Below are positions 17,746-26,013 of a DNA stretch of 64,000 nt, piece by piece (position 1 is the first letter of the stretch; the number at the start of each line of letters is the position of its first letter). The notes under the pieces were generated by a model. That model searched no databases. It was not told where the DNA came from and saw only the letters and a list, made by a program, of their open reading frames with translations. A program made the translations under genes and the position numbers. Source of the DNA: Sphingomonadales bacterium (GTDB lineage: Bacteria; Pseudomonadota; Alphaproteobacteria; Sphingomonadales; Sphingomonadaceae); contig JADJGU010000005.1 in assembly GCA_016707885.1 (NCBI GenBank), positions 38,650-102,649 on the forward strand, written 5' to 3'.

Positions 17746-18805
17746 CGGCAAGCAATCCCACAGAAAGAGCGTAAAAATTGGAGCAATTATAGTCCAATAT
17801 CGCGCGATAGTTGCTGCCCAGTAAATATGCGGTCTTTCCTTCACCATCAGGCTCAATCAGCGCGGCCTGCATATTGTCATCAGGCCAGACACCATTTTGG
17901 GCGGTGACGCCCATTTTTTTCCATTCCGAAATCTTCATCAACCGGCTGTGGCGGGAGAAGACGCGGGCGCACCGCGGCGCAACCAAAGTGCTTTTGATGC
18001 TATTGCGGTCGAGGCTCGACGGCACGTTGACGGCAAAGCCCCAAGGCTCATTCCGCCGCCAGCCGGCATTGAGCAGATAATTGGCTATCGACGTCATCGC
18101 GTCGACTTCGCTTTTCCAGATATCGGCATAGCCATCACCATCGCCATCTCGCGCGAGGCGGAGATAGACCGAAGGCAGAAATTGCGGGCGACCTAGCGCC
18201 CCTGCCCAGCTGCCCGTTATTGCGTAAGACGGAACACCCCGGTCGATCATCTTCAAGACAGCGACCAGTTCCGCTTCGAACAAATCGCGACGGCGGCCTT
18301 CGAAAGCGAGCGAGGCCAGCGCGTCGGGTGCGTGGAAATTGCCCATCACTGCGCCATAGTTGGTCTCATGCCCGTAAATGGCGATCATCACCTCTTCGGG
18401 CACGCCGGTTTCATTCTCAATCCGCTGCAGTAACGGACGAAGTTCTGAATATTTGCTGCGTCCGCGGCCTATTCGCGCGGCATCGACATGCTTGCGGCGA
18501 TAGGGTTCAAATGCAGGGATGGGCGCGTTGCCAGGCGTTTCGGGCTGGCCGCGATCAAGTTGCACGACACGGGGCACATAGGTCAGCGTCGGGATAACGC
18601 GGTCGAGCGTGGCCTTGCTGACCCCTTCCCGTTCCGCACGCAGGCGGACTGTTTGCAGATATTGGGTAAAAGCATGCGAATGGCCTTGATCGGAAGCGGC
18701 GGTTGTTGCTTGCTGGGCCGAAAGCGCGGCAGGCGGGCTCAGCGCAGCCAGCAACAATGCGGCAACTACGCCATCAACCGGGAATTTTCCGAAACGCAAC
18801 GCCAC
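17729..18805 (-). CDS. mltB: Lytic murein transglycosylase B (MltB family)
   Basis: Cleaves the glycan backbone with formation of 1,6-anhydroMurNAc. The GTG at 18805 is chosen because AGGAGG lies just upstream and the product then begins with a signal peptide (ALRFGKFPVDGVVAALLLAALSPPAALSA). An ATG 12 codons further up is possible. Family signatures are NETGVPEEVMIAIYGHETNYGAVMG (catalytic Glu region), ALASLAFEGRRRDLFEAELVAVL, GSWAGALGRPQFLPSVYLRLA and DIWKSEVDAMTSIANYL. It is the first gene of the minus-strand wall/replication operon. Confidence 0.92.
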   Translation of the reverse strand: MALRFGKFPVDGVVAALLLAALSPPAALSAQQATTAASDQGHSHAFTQYLQTVRLRAEREGVSKATLDRVIPTLTYVPRVVQLDRGQPETPGNAPIPAFEPYRRKHVDAARIGRGRSKYSELRPLLQRIENETGVPEEVMIAIYGHETNYGAVMGNFHAPDALASLAFEGRRRDLFEAELVAVLKMIDRGVPSYAITGSWAGALGRPQFLPSVYLRLARDGDGDGYADIWKSEVDAMTSIANYLLNAGWRRNEPWGFAVNVPSSLDRNSIKSTLVAPRCARVFSRHSRLMKISEWKKMGVTAQNGVWPDDNMQAALIEPDGEGKTAYLLGSNYRAILDYNCSNFYALSVGLLADAVRN

Positions 18806-19003
18806 ACATCCTCCTTTTGAGCCAGTCCGGAACGATAACATGGATTTGCGGTTCTAACACAATAATATCAGCAGATTGGCGCGCCCTTCGCTCCCTCTGT
18901 CGCGTAGCTCGCTGTGGGTACAAGACTTTCACAGACAAAAGCGCGGCCCGAAGCGCAGAGCGCTTGCCAGCACGGTTTTAGATGGTAAAGGCGACGGCGC
19001 AGC

Positions 19004-19093
19004 GGACAGGTGGCCGAGTGGTTTAAGGCACCGGTCTTGAAAACCGGCGTGGGTGCAAGCTCACCGTGGGTTCGAATCCCACCCTGTCCGCCA
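19004..19093 (+). tRNA. tRNA-Ser (anticodon TGA)
   Basis: The acceptor arm GGACAGG pairs with CCTGTCC, followed by discriminator G and an encoded CCA. The anticodon stem CCGGT/ACCGG encloses CTTGAAA, so the anticodon is TGA (reads UCA and other UCN codons). A long variable arm (about 18 bases, GTGGGTGCAAGCTCACC) and the TTCGAAT T-loop mark it as class II tRNA-Ser. Confidence 0.98.
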
Positions 19094-19098
19094 ATTCC

Positions 19099-19446
19099 CT
19101 ACTTCTCTTCGGCTAGCTGGCCACCGTTGTTCAGATTTTCGCCGAATGCGCTGGTGACGCCATCGACCATCATCTGGATTTCCTCGGTCGCATATTGCTC
19201 GGCATCCTTTTGCGACGAACCATAGCCGCGTTCGGATTTGACCAGCATGTCGAAATAGGTTTTGCGTTCGGTCGGGCAGGCCTTCTGCGCTGCTTCATTG
19301 AATTCCGGCGCAGTTTTTTTCACCTTCACCGCTTCGTTATGTTCGGTAATCAAGCAGTTGTTGAAACCCTTGCGCGCCTCGTCCAGCGCATCGCCCTTCA
19401 TTGCTGCCATGTTGAGCGCCATGGCCAGCGCCAAGCTCATCATCAT
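19099..19446 (-). CDS. Small exported protein of unknown function
   Basis: 115 residues. The N-terminus MMMSLALAMALNMAAMKGDA is a short hydrophobic signal-like segment preceded by a GGGGAG ribosome-binding site nine bases before the ATG. The mature part is charged and predicted helical, with two cysteines about 30 residues apart (NNCLITEH and KACPTERKT) that could pair in the periplasm. I do not recognise a family. It ends five bases from the tRNA-Ser gene on the other strand. Confidence 0.6.
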   Translation of the reverse strand: MMMSLALAMALNMAAMKGDALDEARKGFNNCLITEHNEAVKVKKTAPEFNEAAQKACPTERKTYFDMLVKSERGYGSSQKDAEQYATEEIQMMVDGVTSAFGENLNNGGQLAEEK

Positions 19447-19567
19447 AAACTTTTGCTCCCCAGTTTTTTAGCGAACGTCTGTTCTTCCCCTATGTTCTGG
19501 ATACCACAGCGCCGACGCATGCTGCAATGTCCGAAATTGCAAGCGAATCGACGCTGAATGCATATGT

Positions 19568-20854
19568 TTAGCGGATGCGTTTGCCACCTTTTACAACTGC
19601 GTCGACCGACTCGAGTTCACGCACGTCGCTCAACGGATTGCCGTCGACAGCGATGATATCCGCATATCGACCGACGGAAATTGCACCAACGTCCTTTTCG
19701 CGGTCCAGCGCCTGCGCGCCGTTGCGGGTCGCGGCCTGGATCGCTTCGAGTGGGGTCATCCCATATTCGACCATGACACGGAATTGTTTGCCGATTTCGC
19801 TATGCGGCATCACGCCGGCGTCGGAACCGAAAACCATCCGGACTCCTGCCTTGTGTGCCTTGCGGAAATTGTCGCGCTGGATCTGGGCGACTTCGCGATC
19901 CTTGCGCAGATTATCCTCGAGCACACCATTTTTGGCACCTTCGGCTTGGGTATATTCGGTGTTGTAGATATCCATCGAGAACCAAACCGGGCGGGCGCGG
20001 GAAGCGGCCAGTTTGATGCCTTCGTCGTCAACAAGGCTGGCATGTTCGATCGTGTCGATGCCCGCCTTGATCGCCGCCTTGATGCCGTCGCCGCCATGCG
20101 CGTGCGCTGCGACACGGATGCCCCACTGATGCGCCTCGTCTGCGATCACGCGGAGATGTTCTTCCGAAAGCTGCTGCTGGCCGGGTTCGGTATTACGCGA
20201 GAAAACGCCGCCGGTCGCGCAGACCTTGATGACTTCGGCGCCATATTTGCGCTGACGGCGCACCTGATAGCGCAACTCGTCGACGCTATCGCCAATCCCC
20301 TCTTCCTTCCCGTCCTTTTCAAGGCTGGGGGGAAGGAAGGTGGAATCGCAATGCCCGCCGGTTGCCCCCAGCGCATAGCTTGCAGGCACGATGCGCGGGC
20401 CGACCGCGTAGCCGTTGTCGATGGCTTGCTTCAGGCCGATATCGTTGCGGTCGCCCGACCCGACATTGCGCACGGTTGTAAAGCCGGCGTCGAGCATCGA
20501 CTTGGCTGCACCGACAGCTGTCATCCCCCAGAAGCTGTCTGTGAATTCCAGACCCCGATAACCGCCAATATCGGCAGGGCCATCTAGGTGGACGTGCATA
20601 TCTATGAGGCCAGGCAGTAAGGTGCGGTCGCCCAGATCGATATGGGTGACATCGCTGCCCCATTTGACCGTGCGGGCGTCGGCAATGTTGGTGATGCGAC
20701 CGCTTTCGTCGACGAATACCGCCGGATGTTCGACCATCTTGCCGGTCAGCACATCGAGCATGCGCGCGCCAGTAATTACCGTATTTTGTGCCTGAAGCGG
20801 CGACGCCAGCGCCAGCAGCGATAGGGCACCAAAGGCTGAAATCTTGACCGACAT
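19568..20854 (-). CDS. Exported amidohydrolase (imidazolonepropionase/prolidase-like)
   Basis: A metal-dependent hydrolase of the amidohydrolase superfamily, 428 residues, with a signal peptide ending near residue 22 (LALASPLQAQ). Metal and catalytic motifs appear in order: LIDMHVHLDGP, EVIKVCATGGVFS (the K that bridges metals), AAHAHGGDGIKAAI, IEHASLVDDEGI and VFGSDAGVMPH. The LPGLIDMHVH and ADIIAVDGNPL ends are typical of Xaa-Pro dipeptidase-like amidohydrolases in sphingomonads. Substrate is not determinable. GGGAGG precedes the ATG. Confidence 0.85.
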   Translation of the reverse strand: MSVKISAFGALSLLALASPLQAQNTVITGARMLDVLTGKMVEHPAVFVDESGRITNIADARTVKWGSDVTHIDLGDRTLLPGLIDMHVHLDGPADIGGYRGLEFTDSFWGMTAVGAAKSMLDAGFTTVRNVGSGDRNDIGLKQAIDNGYAVGPRIVPASYALGATGGHCDSTFLPPSLEKDGKEEGIGDSVDELRYQVRRQRKYGAEVIKVCATGGVFSRNTEPGQQQLSEEHLRVIADEAHQWGIRVAAHAHGGDGIKAAIKAGIDTIEHASLVDDEGIKLAASRARPVWFSMDIYNTEYTQAEGAKNGVLEDNLRKDREVAQIQRDNFRKAHKAGVRMVFGSDAGVMPHSEIGKQFRVMVEYGMTPLEAIQAATRNGAQALDREKDVGAISVGRYADIIAVDGNPLSDVRELESVDAVVKGGKRIR

Positions 20855-20933
20855 GATTTACCTCCCGAATCTTGCTTTCGAATTTGTGGCAAGTTCGGAT
20901 TGGCCTGAACAGCAGAAAGTTTGTCGAACTGCA

Positions 20934-21605
20934 CTAGGCGCGACGGCTATGCAGCAGTTCGGCTGCGCGCGCAGTTTCAAGATAGGCTAAAAACCGGCGC
21001 AATTGCTCGACGCCACCGTCAACCTCGAAGTCTGAAACAGTCAACTGGTCGGTGGCACCCGAAGAATCTTTGTATGAAATCCGCAAATTATGGCGAAACT
21101 TTTGTCCCAGCTTTCCGCCGAGATAAGCTGAAAAGGAAAAAGATCTGACCGCTTCTTGATAGACGTCTTCTTTCAGCTGATCTGCCCGGCCAAATTCGAT
21201 GAGTGATATGCTGCCAATCGCGATCGGCTCCGGTGTCAATTTCAGGCTGTCGTGCATCAACAATTGTTTGTCGCGATAAACCAATAGCGCGCTAGATCCA
21301 CTTAGTCGCCAGATGCGAATGGCTATGGCCCAAAGCAAATAGACGATTGCAGCGAGTAAAGCGACAACTGGAAGCCAGCCGCCGGATAATTCTTCGAGCA
21401 GGCCTTCGTGGCGTCGGGGCGGGATTTCATCAAACAGAATATCGGGCGTCGGGTCGTTTGCAATATAATAGGATGTTGGCTGAGGCTCGGGTTGAAACGG
21501 GCGGGTCGTGCTAAGTCCCCAAAAGCATATTACGCAAAACAGGGAGAAGTAGAGCAGCTGGACGAGCAAGCCGGAGCGCGAGAAATGCAACGATGTTGGA
21601 TCCAT
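20934..21605 (-). CDS. Unknown membrane protein
   Basis: The ATG at 21605 gives 223 residues (MDPTSLHFSRSGLLVQ). Two membrane segments are apparent (about 12-34 and 80-102), followed by a cytoplasmic, mostly beta-rich region with ALLVYRDKQLLMHDSLKLTPEPIAIGSISLIEFG, reminiscent of pleckstrin-like bacterial domains, though I cannot confirm this. An in-frame ATG 21 codons upstream is less likely. No recognised family. Confidence 0.55.
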   Translation of the reverse strand: MDPTSLHFSRSGLLVQLLYFSLFCVICFWGLSTTRPFQPEPQPTSYYIANDPTPDILFDEIPPRRHEGLLEELSGGWLPVVALLAAIVYLLWAIAIRIWRLSGSSALLVYRDKQLLMHDSLKLTPEPIAIGSISLIEFGRADQLKEDVYQEAVRSFSFSAYLGGKLGQKFRHNLRISYKDSSGATDQLTVSDFEVDGGVEQLRRFLAYLETARAAELLHSRRA

Positions 21606-21697
21606 GCGGTTAGCTGTATTCCGGTTTGAGAATGGCACCTTACTGGAGTAGAGCGACCAGCCGGGCAAGCTATCCTATGACCTAGTATGCAAATGGC

Positions 21698-22231
21698 TCA
21701 GTCAAGAATACGCTCAAAACGCGAGACAATTTTTGTGCCGCTGCCTTTATCGCTATATTCTGCAGCCCTCGCCATTGCTGCACTTTTCAGTGAGTCATAG
21801 TTTGAGAACTGGCAGTCGGTACCGTCGCTTTCGACGCCCGGCAGCGCTGTTTCCGGATCGCCGCAGTCAAAATCCATATCATATGCTTCGTTGCCATCAT
21901 CATTGATGCGGAACAGCCGATAGGCTTCCATCTTGCCATTCGCATTGACGATTTGGGCAAGATATAGGTCGTCCACCAACGCATCGAATGTGATGGTGTA
22001 GGCCGGTTTGGCAGCGTTGCCGAACTCCGAATGTTCAACCATCAATTCATTGCCCTCGAGCGACACGACATAGCGATCACCGGTAAACACCTCGCCCTCA
22101 AAGCGTGAATAGGTTCCCGATAGTGACGGTTTGTCCATTGCGGCATCGGGCATCAGCGGCGCTTCGGACGTCCAGCAGCCGGTGAGAAGCAGAGCGAGAG
22201 TCGCTGAGAGCAACGCGTTTATCGGTTTCAT
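21698..22231 (-). CDS. Putative lipoprotein of unknown function
   Basis: 177 residues from the ATG at 22231, which has AGGAGG three bases upstream. The signal MKPINALLSATLALLLTGC ends in a clear lipobox (LLTGC), predicting an outer- or inner-membrane lipoprotein. The mature part contains a beta-rich pattern (SGTYSRFEGEVFTGDRYVVSLEGNELMVEH) and a Cys pair (FDCGDPE and TDCQFSN). I do not recognise it. Confidence 0.65.
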   Translation of the reverse strand: MKPINALLSATLALLLTGCWTSEAPLMPDAAMDKPSLSGTYSRFEGEVFTGDRYVVSLEGNELMVEHSEFGNAAKPAYTITFDALVDDLYLAQIVNANGKMEAYRLFRINDDGNEAYDMDFDCGDPETALPGVESDGTDCQFSNYDSLKSAAMARAAEYSDKGSGTKIVSRFERILD

Positions 22232-22290
22232 AAGCCTCCTTCGCAACCCGCTATGAAGCTAGCCGAAAGAGGCCCTTGGTCAACCGCCGA

Positions 22291-23682
22291 TTACATATGC
22301 AGCATCTTCCCATAAGCCCCCAGCACGCTCTCATGCATCATTTCCGAGAGCGTCGGGTGCGGGAAGACGGTGTGCATGAAATCGGCTTCGACCAGTTCGG
22401 CGGTCTTGCCGATGGTGTAGCCCTGGATCAGTTCGGTAACCTCGGCGCCGACCATATGCGCGCCGAGTAACTCGCCGGTCTTGGCATCGAACACGGTCTT
22501 GATAAAGCCCTCGGCCTCGCCAAGCGCAATCGCCTTGCCGTTACCGATGAAGGGGAAATTGCCGACCTTCACGTCATAGCCCGCTTCCTTGGCCTTCGCC
22601 TCGGTCAGGCCGACGCTGGCGACCTGCGGGTGGCAATAGGTGCAGCCGGGGATATTCTTCGGGTCCATTGCATGCGGATGGCTGCCTGCAATGGCCTCGG
22701 CAGCAATCACGCCTTCGTGGCTCGCCTTGTGCGCCAGCCAGGGTGGCGCCGTGACGTCACCGATGGCCCATAGTCCGGGTACATTGGTGCGGCACATCGG
22801 GTCGGTCTTGATATGCTCGCGCTCGGTTGCGACGCCCAGTGCCTCCAGCCCGATATTCTCGGTATTGGGGACGATGCCGATGGCGACGATGCAGTGGGTG
22901 AATTCGCTTTTGGCGATCTTGCCATCCTTGTCCTTTATTTCGGCGGTGACGCCACTGGCGCTGGCCTTCAATGACTGCACCCCTGCCCCGGTCAGGATCG
23001 TCATACCCTGCTTTTTCAGCGCCTTTTCAAGGAAGGTTGAAACGTCCGCATCTTCAACCGGTACGATGCGGTCCATCATTTCGACGACGGTCACTTCGGC
23101 GCCCATATCATTGTAGAAGCTCGCAAATTCGATGCCGATCGCGCCGCTGCCGATCACCAGCAATTTCTTCGGCATTTCGGGCGGGGTCATCGCGTGGCGA
23201 TAGGTCCAGATGCGCTTGCCATCGGCAGGCGCAAAAGGCAGGTCACGCGCGCGGGCGCCGGTGGCAATGATGATGTTCTTCGCGGTCAGGGTTTCTTCGC
23301 CCTTGTCGCTTTTGACGACCAGCGTGTTCGCCGCGGTCAACCTGCCCTCCCCCATATAGACGGTGATCTTGTTCTTCTTCATCAGATGCGTGACGCCCTG
23401 ATTGAGCTGTTTAGCGACACCGCGCGAGCGCTTCACTACCGCATCGATATCCGCGCTGATATTCGCCGCCGTCAGCCCATAATCGCCCGCATGCTGCATA
23501 TAATGATAAATCTCCGCCGAGCGCAGCAACGCCTTGGTCGGAATGCAGCCCCAGTTAAGACAGATACCCCCGAGTTTTTCGCGTTCGACAATCGCGGTTT
23601 TCAGGCCGAGTTGGGCTGCACGGATGGCCGCAACATAGCCACCGGGGCCGGAACCGAGGACTATTAGGTCGTAGTTGCTCAA
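22291..23682 (-). CDS. lpdA: Dihydrolipoyl dehydrogenase (E3)
   Basis: Reoxidises dihydrolipoamide of 2-oxoacid dehydrogenase complexes using FAD and NAD+. 463 residues: FAD-binding GSGPGGYVAAIRAAQLG, the redox pair CLNWGCIPTKA (Cys41, Cys46), NAD-binding VIGSGAIGIEFASFY, and the C-terminal HPHPTLSEMMHE with the catalytic His-Glu. It lies downstream of pdhC in the same operon, so it probably serves pyruvate dehydrogenase. The E1 genes are not in this window. Its start overlaps the preceding small membrane gene by four bases. Confidence 0.96.
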   Translation of the reverse strand: MSNYDLIVLGSGPGGYVAAIRAAQLGLKTAIVEREKLGGICLNWGCIPTKALLRSAEIYHYMQHAGDYGLTAANISADIDAVVKRSRGVAKQLNQGVTHLMKKNKITVYMGEGRLTAANTLVVKSDKGEETLTAKNIIIATGARARDLPFAPADGKRIWTYRHAMTPPEMPKKLLVIGSGAIGIEFASFYNDMGAEVTVVEMMDRIVPVEDADVSTFLEKALKKQGMTILTGAGVQSLKASASGVTAEIKDKDGKIAKSEFTHCIVAIGIVPNTENIGLEALGVATEREHIKTDPMCRTNVPGLWAIGDVTAPPWLAHKASHEGVIAAEAIAGSHPHAMDPKNIPGCTYCHPQVASVGLTEAKAKEAGYDVKVGNFPFIGNGKAIALGEAEGFIKTVFDAKTGELLGAHMVGAEVTELIQGYTIGKTAELVEADFMHTVFPHPTLSEMMHESVLGAYGKMLHM

Positions 23683-24131
23683 CTTATTTCTCCAGTGGGA
23701 GTTTGATGACGTTGAGAAGCTCTATGTTTCTCAACAATGTTTAGCCACAGTGACGCTACGACCAAGCCATTGACGCTACCGATCAAGATCATGAACCAGA
23801 CTCCTTCCCATCTGAGTTCAAACAGAACCACAACAGCAACGGCCCAGAATGCGCCTACGACTGCTCCAAAAAGCCTGAATCGATTGATCGTCGATATCCA
23901 TCCCAGCCTTCGCACAATGAACAACAAAGGAAGGCCGAAAAATGTAATTCCCGCTGCCGCTATCGGAACTACAAATGCCAGAAGGATCGCAAAATCGCGG
24001 GGTACGCTATGCCAGTTAATCTCGGTATCACTTTCAAAAACACCCCAAGCCATAAACAGCATTAGGGTAGATATCGATGTGACAACACTGGAGGCAACCA
24101 CTGCTAGCGCTTGCCTTTGAATAATCGGCAT
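23679..24131 (-). CDS. Small membrane protein between pdhC and lpdA
   Basis: About 150 residues with roughly four hydrophobic segments (LAVVASSVVTSISTLMLFMA; FAILLAFVVPIAAAGITFFG; FRLFGAVVGAFWAVAVVVLF; VWFMILIGSVNGLVVASLWL). No family is recognised. A TTG six codons upstream (24149) overlaps the pdhC stop as TTGA and may be the true start. The stop overlaps lpdA by four bases. The tight fit on both sides supports a real, translationally coupled gene. Confidence 0.6.
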   Translation of the reverse strand: MPIIQRQALAVVASSVVTSISTLMLFMAWGVFESDTEINWHSVPRDFAILLAFVVPIAAAGITFFGLPLLFIVRRLGWISTINRFRLFGAVVGAFWAVAVVVLFELRWEGVWFMILIGSVNGLVVASLWLNIVEKHRASQRHQTPTGEIS

Positions 24132-24145
24132 CTTGCCTTTGCGCC

Positions 24146-25414
24146 TCAAGCCACCAACCCCAAAGGCTTCTCCACCAACTCCTTGAACACCTTCATCAGT
24201 TCCGCCCCATCGGCGCCATCAATCGCACGGTGGTCAAAGCTGCCGGTGGCGCTCATCACCGTCGCAATCGCCAGCGCGTCATCGACCACATAAGGCCGCT
24301 TTTCGCCCGCCCCGATCGCCATGATCATCGCTTGCGGCGGATTGATGACGGCCGTGAAATGCTTGATCCCCATCATGCCCATATTGCTGATCGAGGCGGT
24401 TCCGCCCTGATATTCGTGCGGTTGCAGCTTGCCATCCTTTGCCTTGGCGGCGAGTGCGGACATTTCGGTCGAGATGGTCGAGAGAGATTTGTTCGCCGCA
24501 TCGACAATGATCGGGGTGATCAGGCCTGTGGGGATTGAGACCGCCACGCTGATATCGGCACGGCTATATTGCAGCATATTGTCGCCCGCGAAGGAGACAT
24601 TGCATTTCGGTACCTGGATCAATGCCAGCGCGAGCGCCTTGATCAGCATATCGTTGACCGACAGTTTGACCCCGCGACCTTCGAGGCTGGCATTGAGTTC
24701 ACCCCGAAGTTTGAGCAACGCATCGAGCCGGATATCAACCGTGAGGTAAATGTGAGGCGCCTCTTGCATCGATTGGGTCAGGCGGCGTGCGATCGTCTTG
24801 CGCATGTTGCTCAGCTTGACGACTTCGTGCGGGATGCCGAAATCAGGGACTGCGGCCGGTGCTGCCGGTGTGACGGGCGCCGCGGCAGATGCGGCGGGAG
24901 CCGGAGTGGTGGCACCCGGCTGGGCACCCTCGACATCGGCTTTGACGATGCGACCGTTGGGGCCGGTGCCAGTTAGTCCTGCCAGCTCGACGCCCTTGTC
25001 TGCGGCGATGCGCCTTGCGAGTGGGCTCGCCTTGATGCGATCGCCTGCAGCTTTGGCAGGGGCTGCTGGTGCCGGAGCTGTGACAAGTGGTGGTGGAGGC
25101 GCTACAACCGGCTCTTCCGCTTTGGCTGTCGTTGGCGGCGTTGGCGCAACTTTGGCAGGTGCCGCTCCCTCATCCTCACCCTGGATCATTGCGATCACCG
25201 TGCCGACCTTCACCCCATCAGTGCCCTCGGCCACCAAAATCTGCGAAATCACGCCTTCATCGACTGCCTCAAACTCCATCGTCGCCTTGTCGGTTTCAAT
25301 TTCGGCAATCAAATCACCCGACGACACGCTGTCGCCTTCTTTCACCAACCAGCGGGCGAGCGTGCCCTCCTCCATGGTGGGGGACAGTGCGGGCATTTTG
25401 AGCTCGATGGGCAT
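24146..25414 (-). CDS. pdhC: Pyruvate dehydrogenase complex E2, dihydrolipoyl acetyltransferase
   Basis: Transfers acetyl groups from lipoyl arms to CoA. The ATG at 25414 starts MPIELKMPALSPTMEEG, the canonical N-terminus. A lipoyl domain carries Lys43 in ETDKATMEF. An Ala/Pro-rich linker leads to the E1/E3-binding domain (ASPLARRIAADKGVELAGLTGTGPNGRI), a second linker, and the catalytic domain with FDHRAIDGADGAE (His395, Asp399). 422 residues is normal for the alphaproteobacterial enzyme with one lipoyl domain. An upstream in-frame ATG would add an unrelated leader. Confidence 0.95.
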   Translation of the reverse strand: MPIELKMPALSPTMEEGTLARWLVKEGDSVSSGDLIAEIETDKATMEFEAVDEGVISQILVAEGTDGVKVGTVIAMIQGEDEGAAPAKVAPTPPTTAKAEEPVVAPPPPLVTAPAPAAPAKAAGDRIKASPLARRIAADKGVELAGLTGTGPNGRIVKADVEGAQPGATTPAPAASAAAPVTPAAPAAVPDFGIPHEVVKLSNMRKTIARRLTQSMQEAPHIYLTVDIRLDALLKLRGELNASLEGRGVKLSVNDMLIKALALALIQVPKCNVSFAGDNMLQYSRADISVAVSIPTGLITPIIVDAANKSLSTISTEMSALAAKAKDGKLQPHEYQGGTASISNMGMMGIKHFTAVINPPQAMIMAIGAGEKRPYVVDDALAIATVMSATGSFDHRAIDGADGAELMKVFKELVEKPLGLVA

Positions 25415-25557
25415 CGGGGCATCCTGTTTATGGTCTGGATTATTCGCAGCGGCATAAGGGCTTGGTTTCCCCAGCGTCAAGCGGCTATTGCTTGCACTGC
25501 GATTGGAAATGACGCAGGTTCATACGAATTCATGAATGCCGCGACGGGGAAACGGCG

Positions 25558-26013
25558 ATGCGCACCTATCTGGTTGTGATTGATGAAACCGAAGAAGCGC
25601 GCCTAGCGCTGCGCTTCGCCGCGCGCCGCGCAGCAAAAACTGGCGGGAGTTTGCACATATTGGCGCTGATCGAACGCGCGGATTTCGTCGCCTGGGGCGG
25701 CGTGCAAGCGACTATGGAAGCCGAGAACCGTGAGAAGGCCGAAGAACTGGTCGCAACCGCCGCAGGTACGATCTTTGACGAACTGGGTATCCAGCCCAGT
25801 ATCACGATCCGCGATGGTGAGGGCGTTGAGGTTGTCCGCGAAATGCTCGACGAGCATCCTGAAATAGCCGCCTTGGTGCTGGGCGCTGCCGCGCAAGGAA
25901 ATCCCGGGCCGATGGTCGCGCACTTTACCGGCAACAATGCCGGTACGTTACGCTGCCCGGTTATGGTGATACCGGGTTCGTTAACTGACGAAGCGCTGGA
26001 TGAATTGAGTTAG
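25558..26013 (+). CDS. Universal stress protein (UspA family)
   Basis: 151 residues forming one Usp domain. It starts with the beta strand TYLVVIDETEEARLALRFAARRA. A C-terminal ALVLGAAAQGNPGPMVAHFTG matches the G-2x-G-9x-G(S/T) ATP-binding pattern only partly, so nucleotide binding is uncertain. It diverges from pdhC over about 140 bases and converges with rnr, overlapping its end by four bases. Confidence 0.85.
   Translation: MRTYLVVIDETEEARLALRFAARRAAKTGGSLHILALIERADFVAWGGVQATMEAENREKAEELVATAAGTIFDELGIQPSITIRDGEGVEVVREMLDEHPEIAALVLGAAAQGNPGPMVAHFTGNNAGTLRCPVMVIPGSLTDEALDELS

Noticed and set aside
16777..17856. Longer rlpA start at 17856
   Set aside because: It would put 37 residues before the lipobox LLASC and overlap mltB further. 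The ATG at 17745 gives a normal lipoprotein signal.
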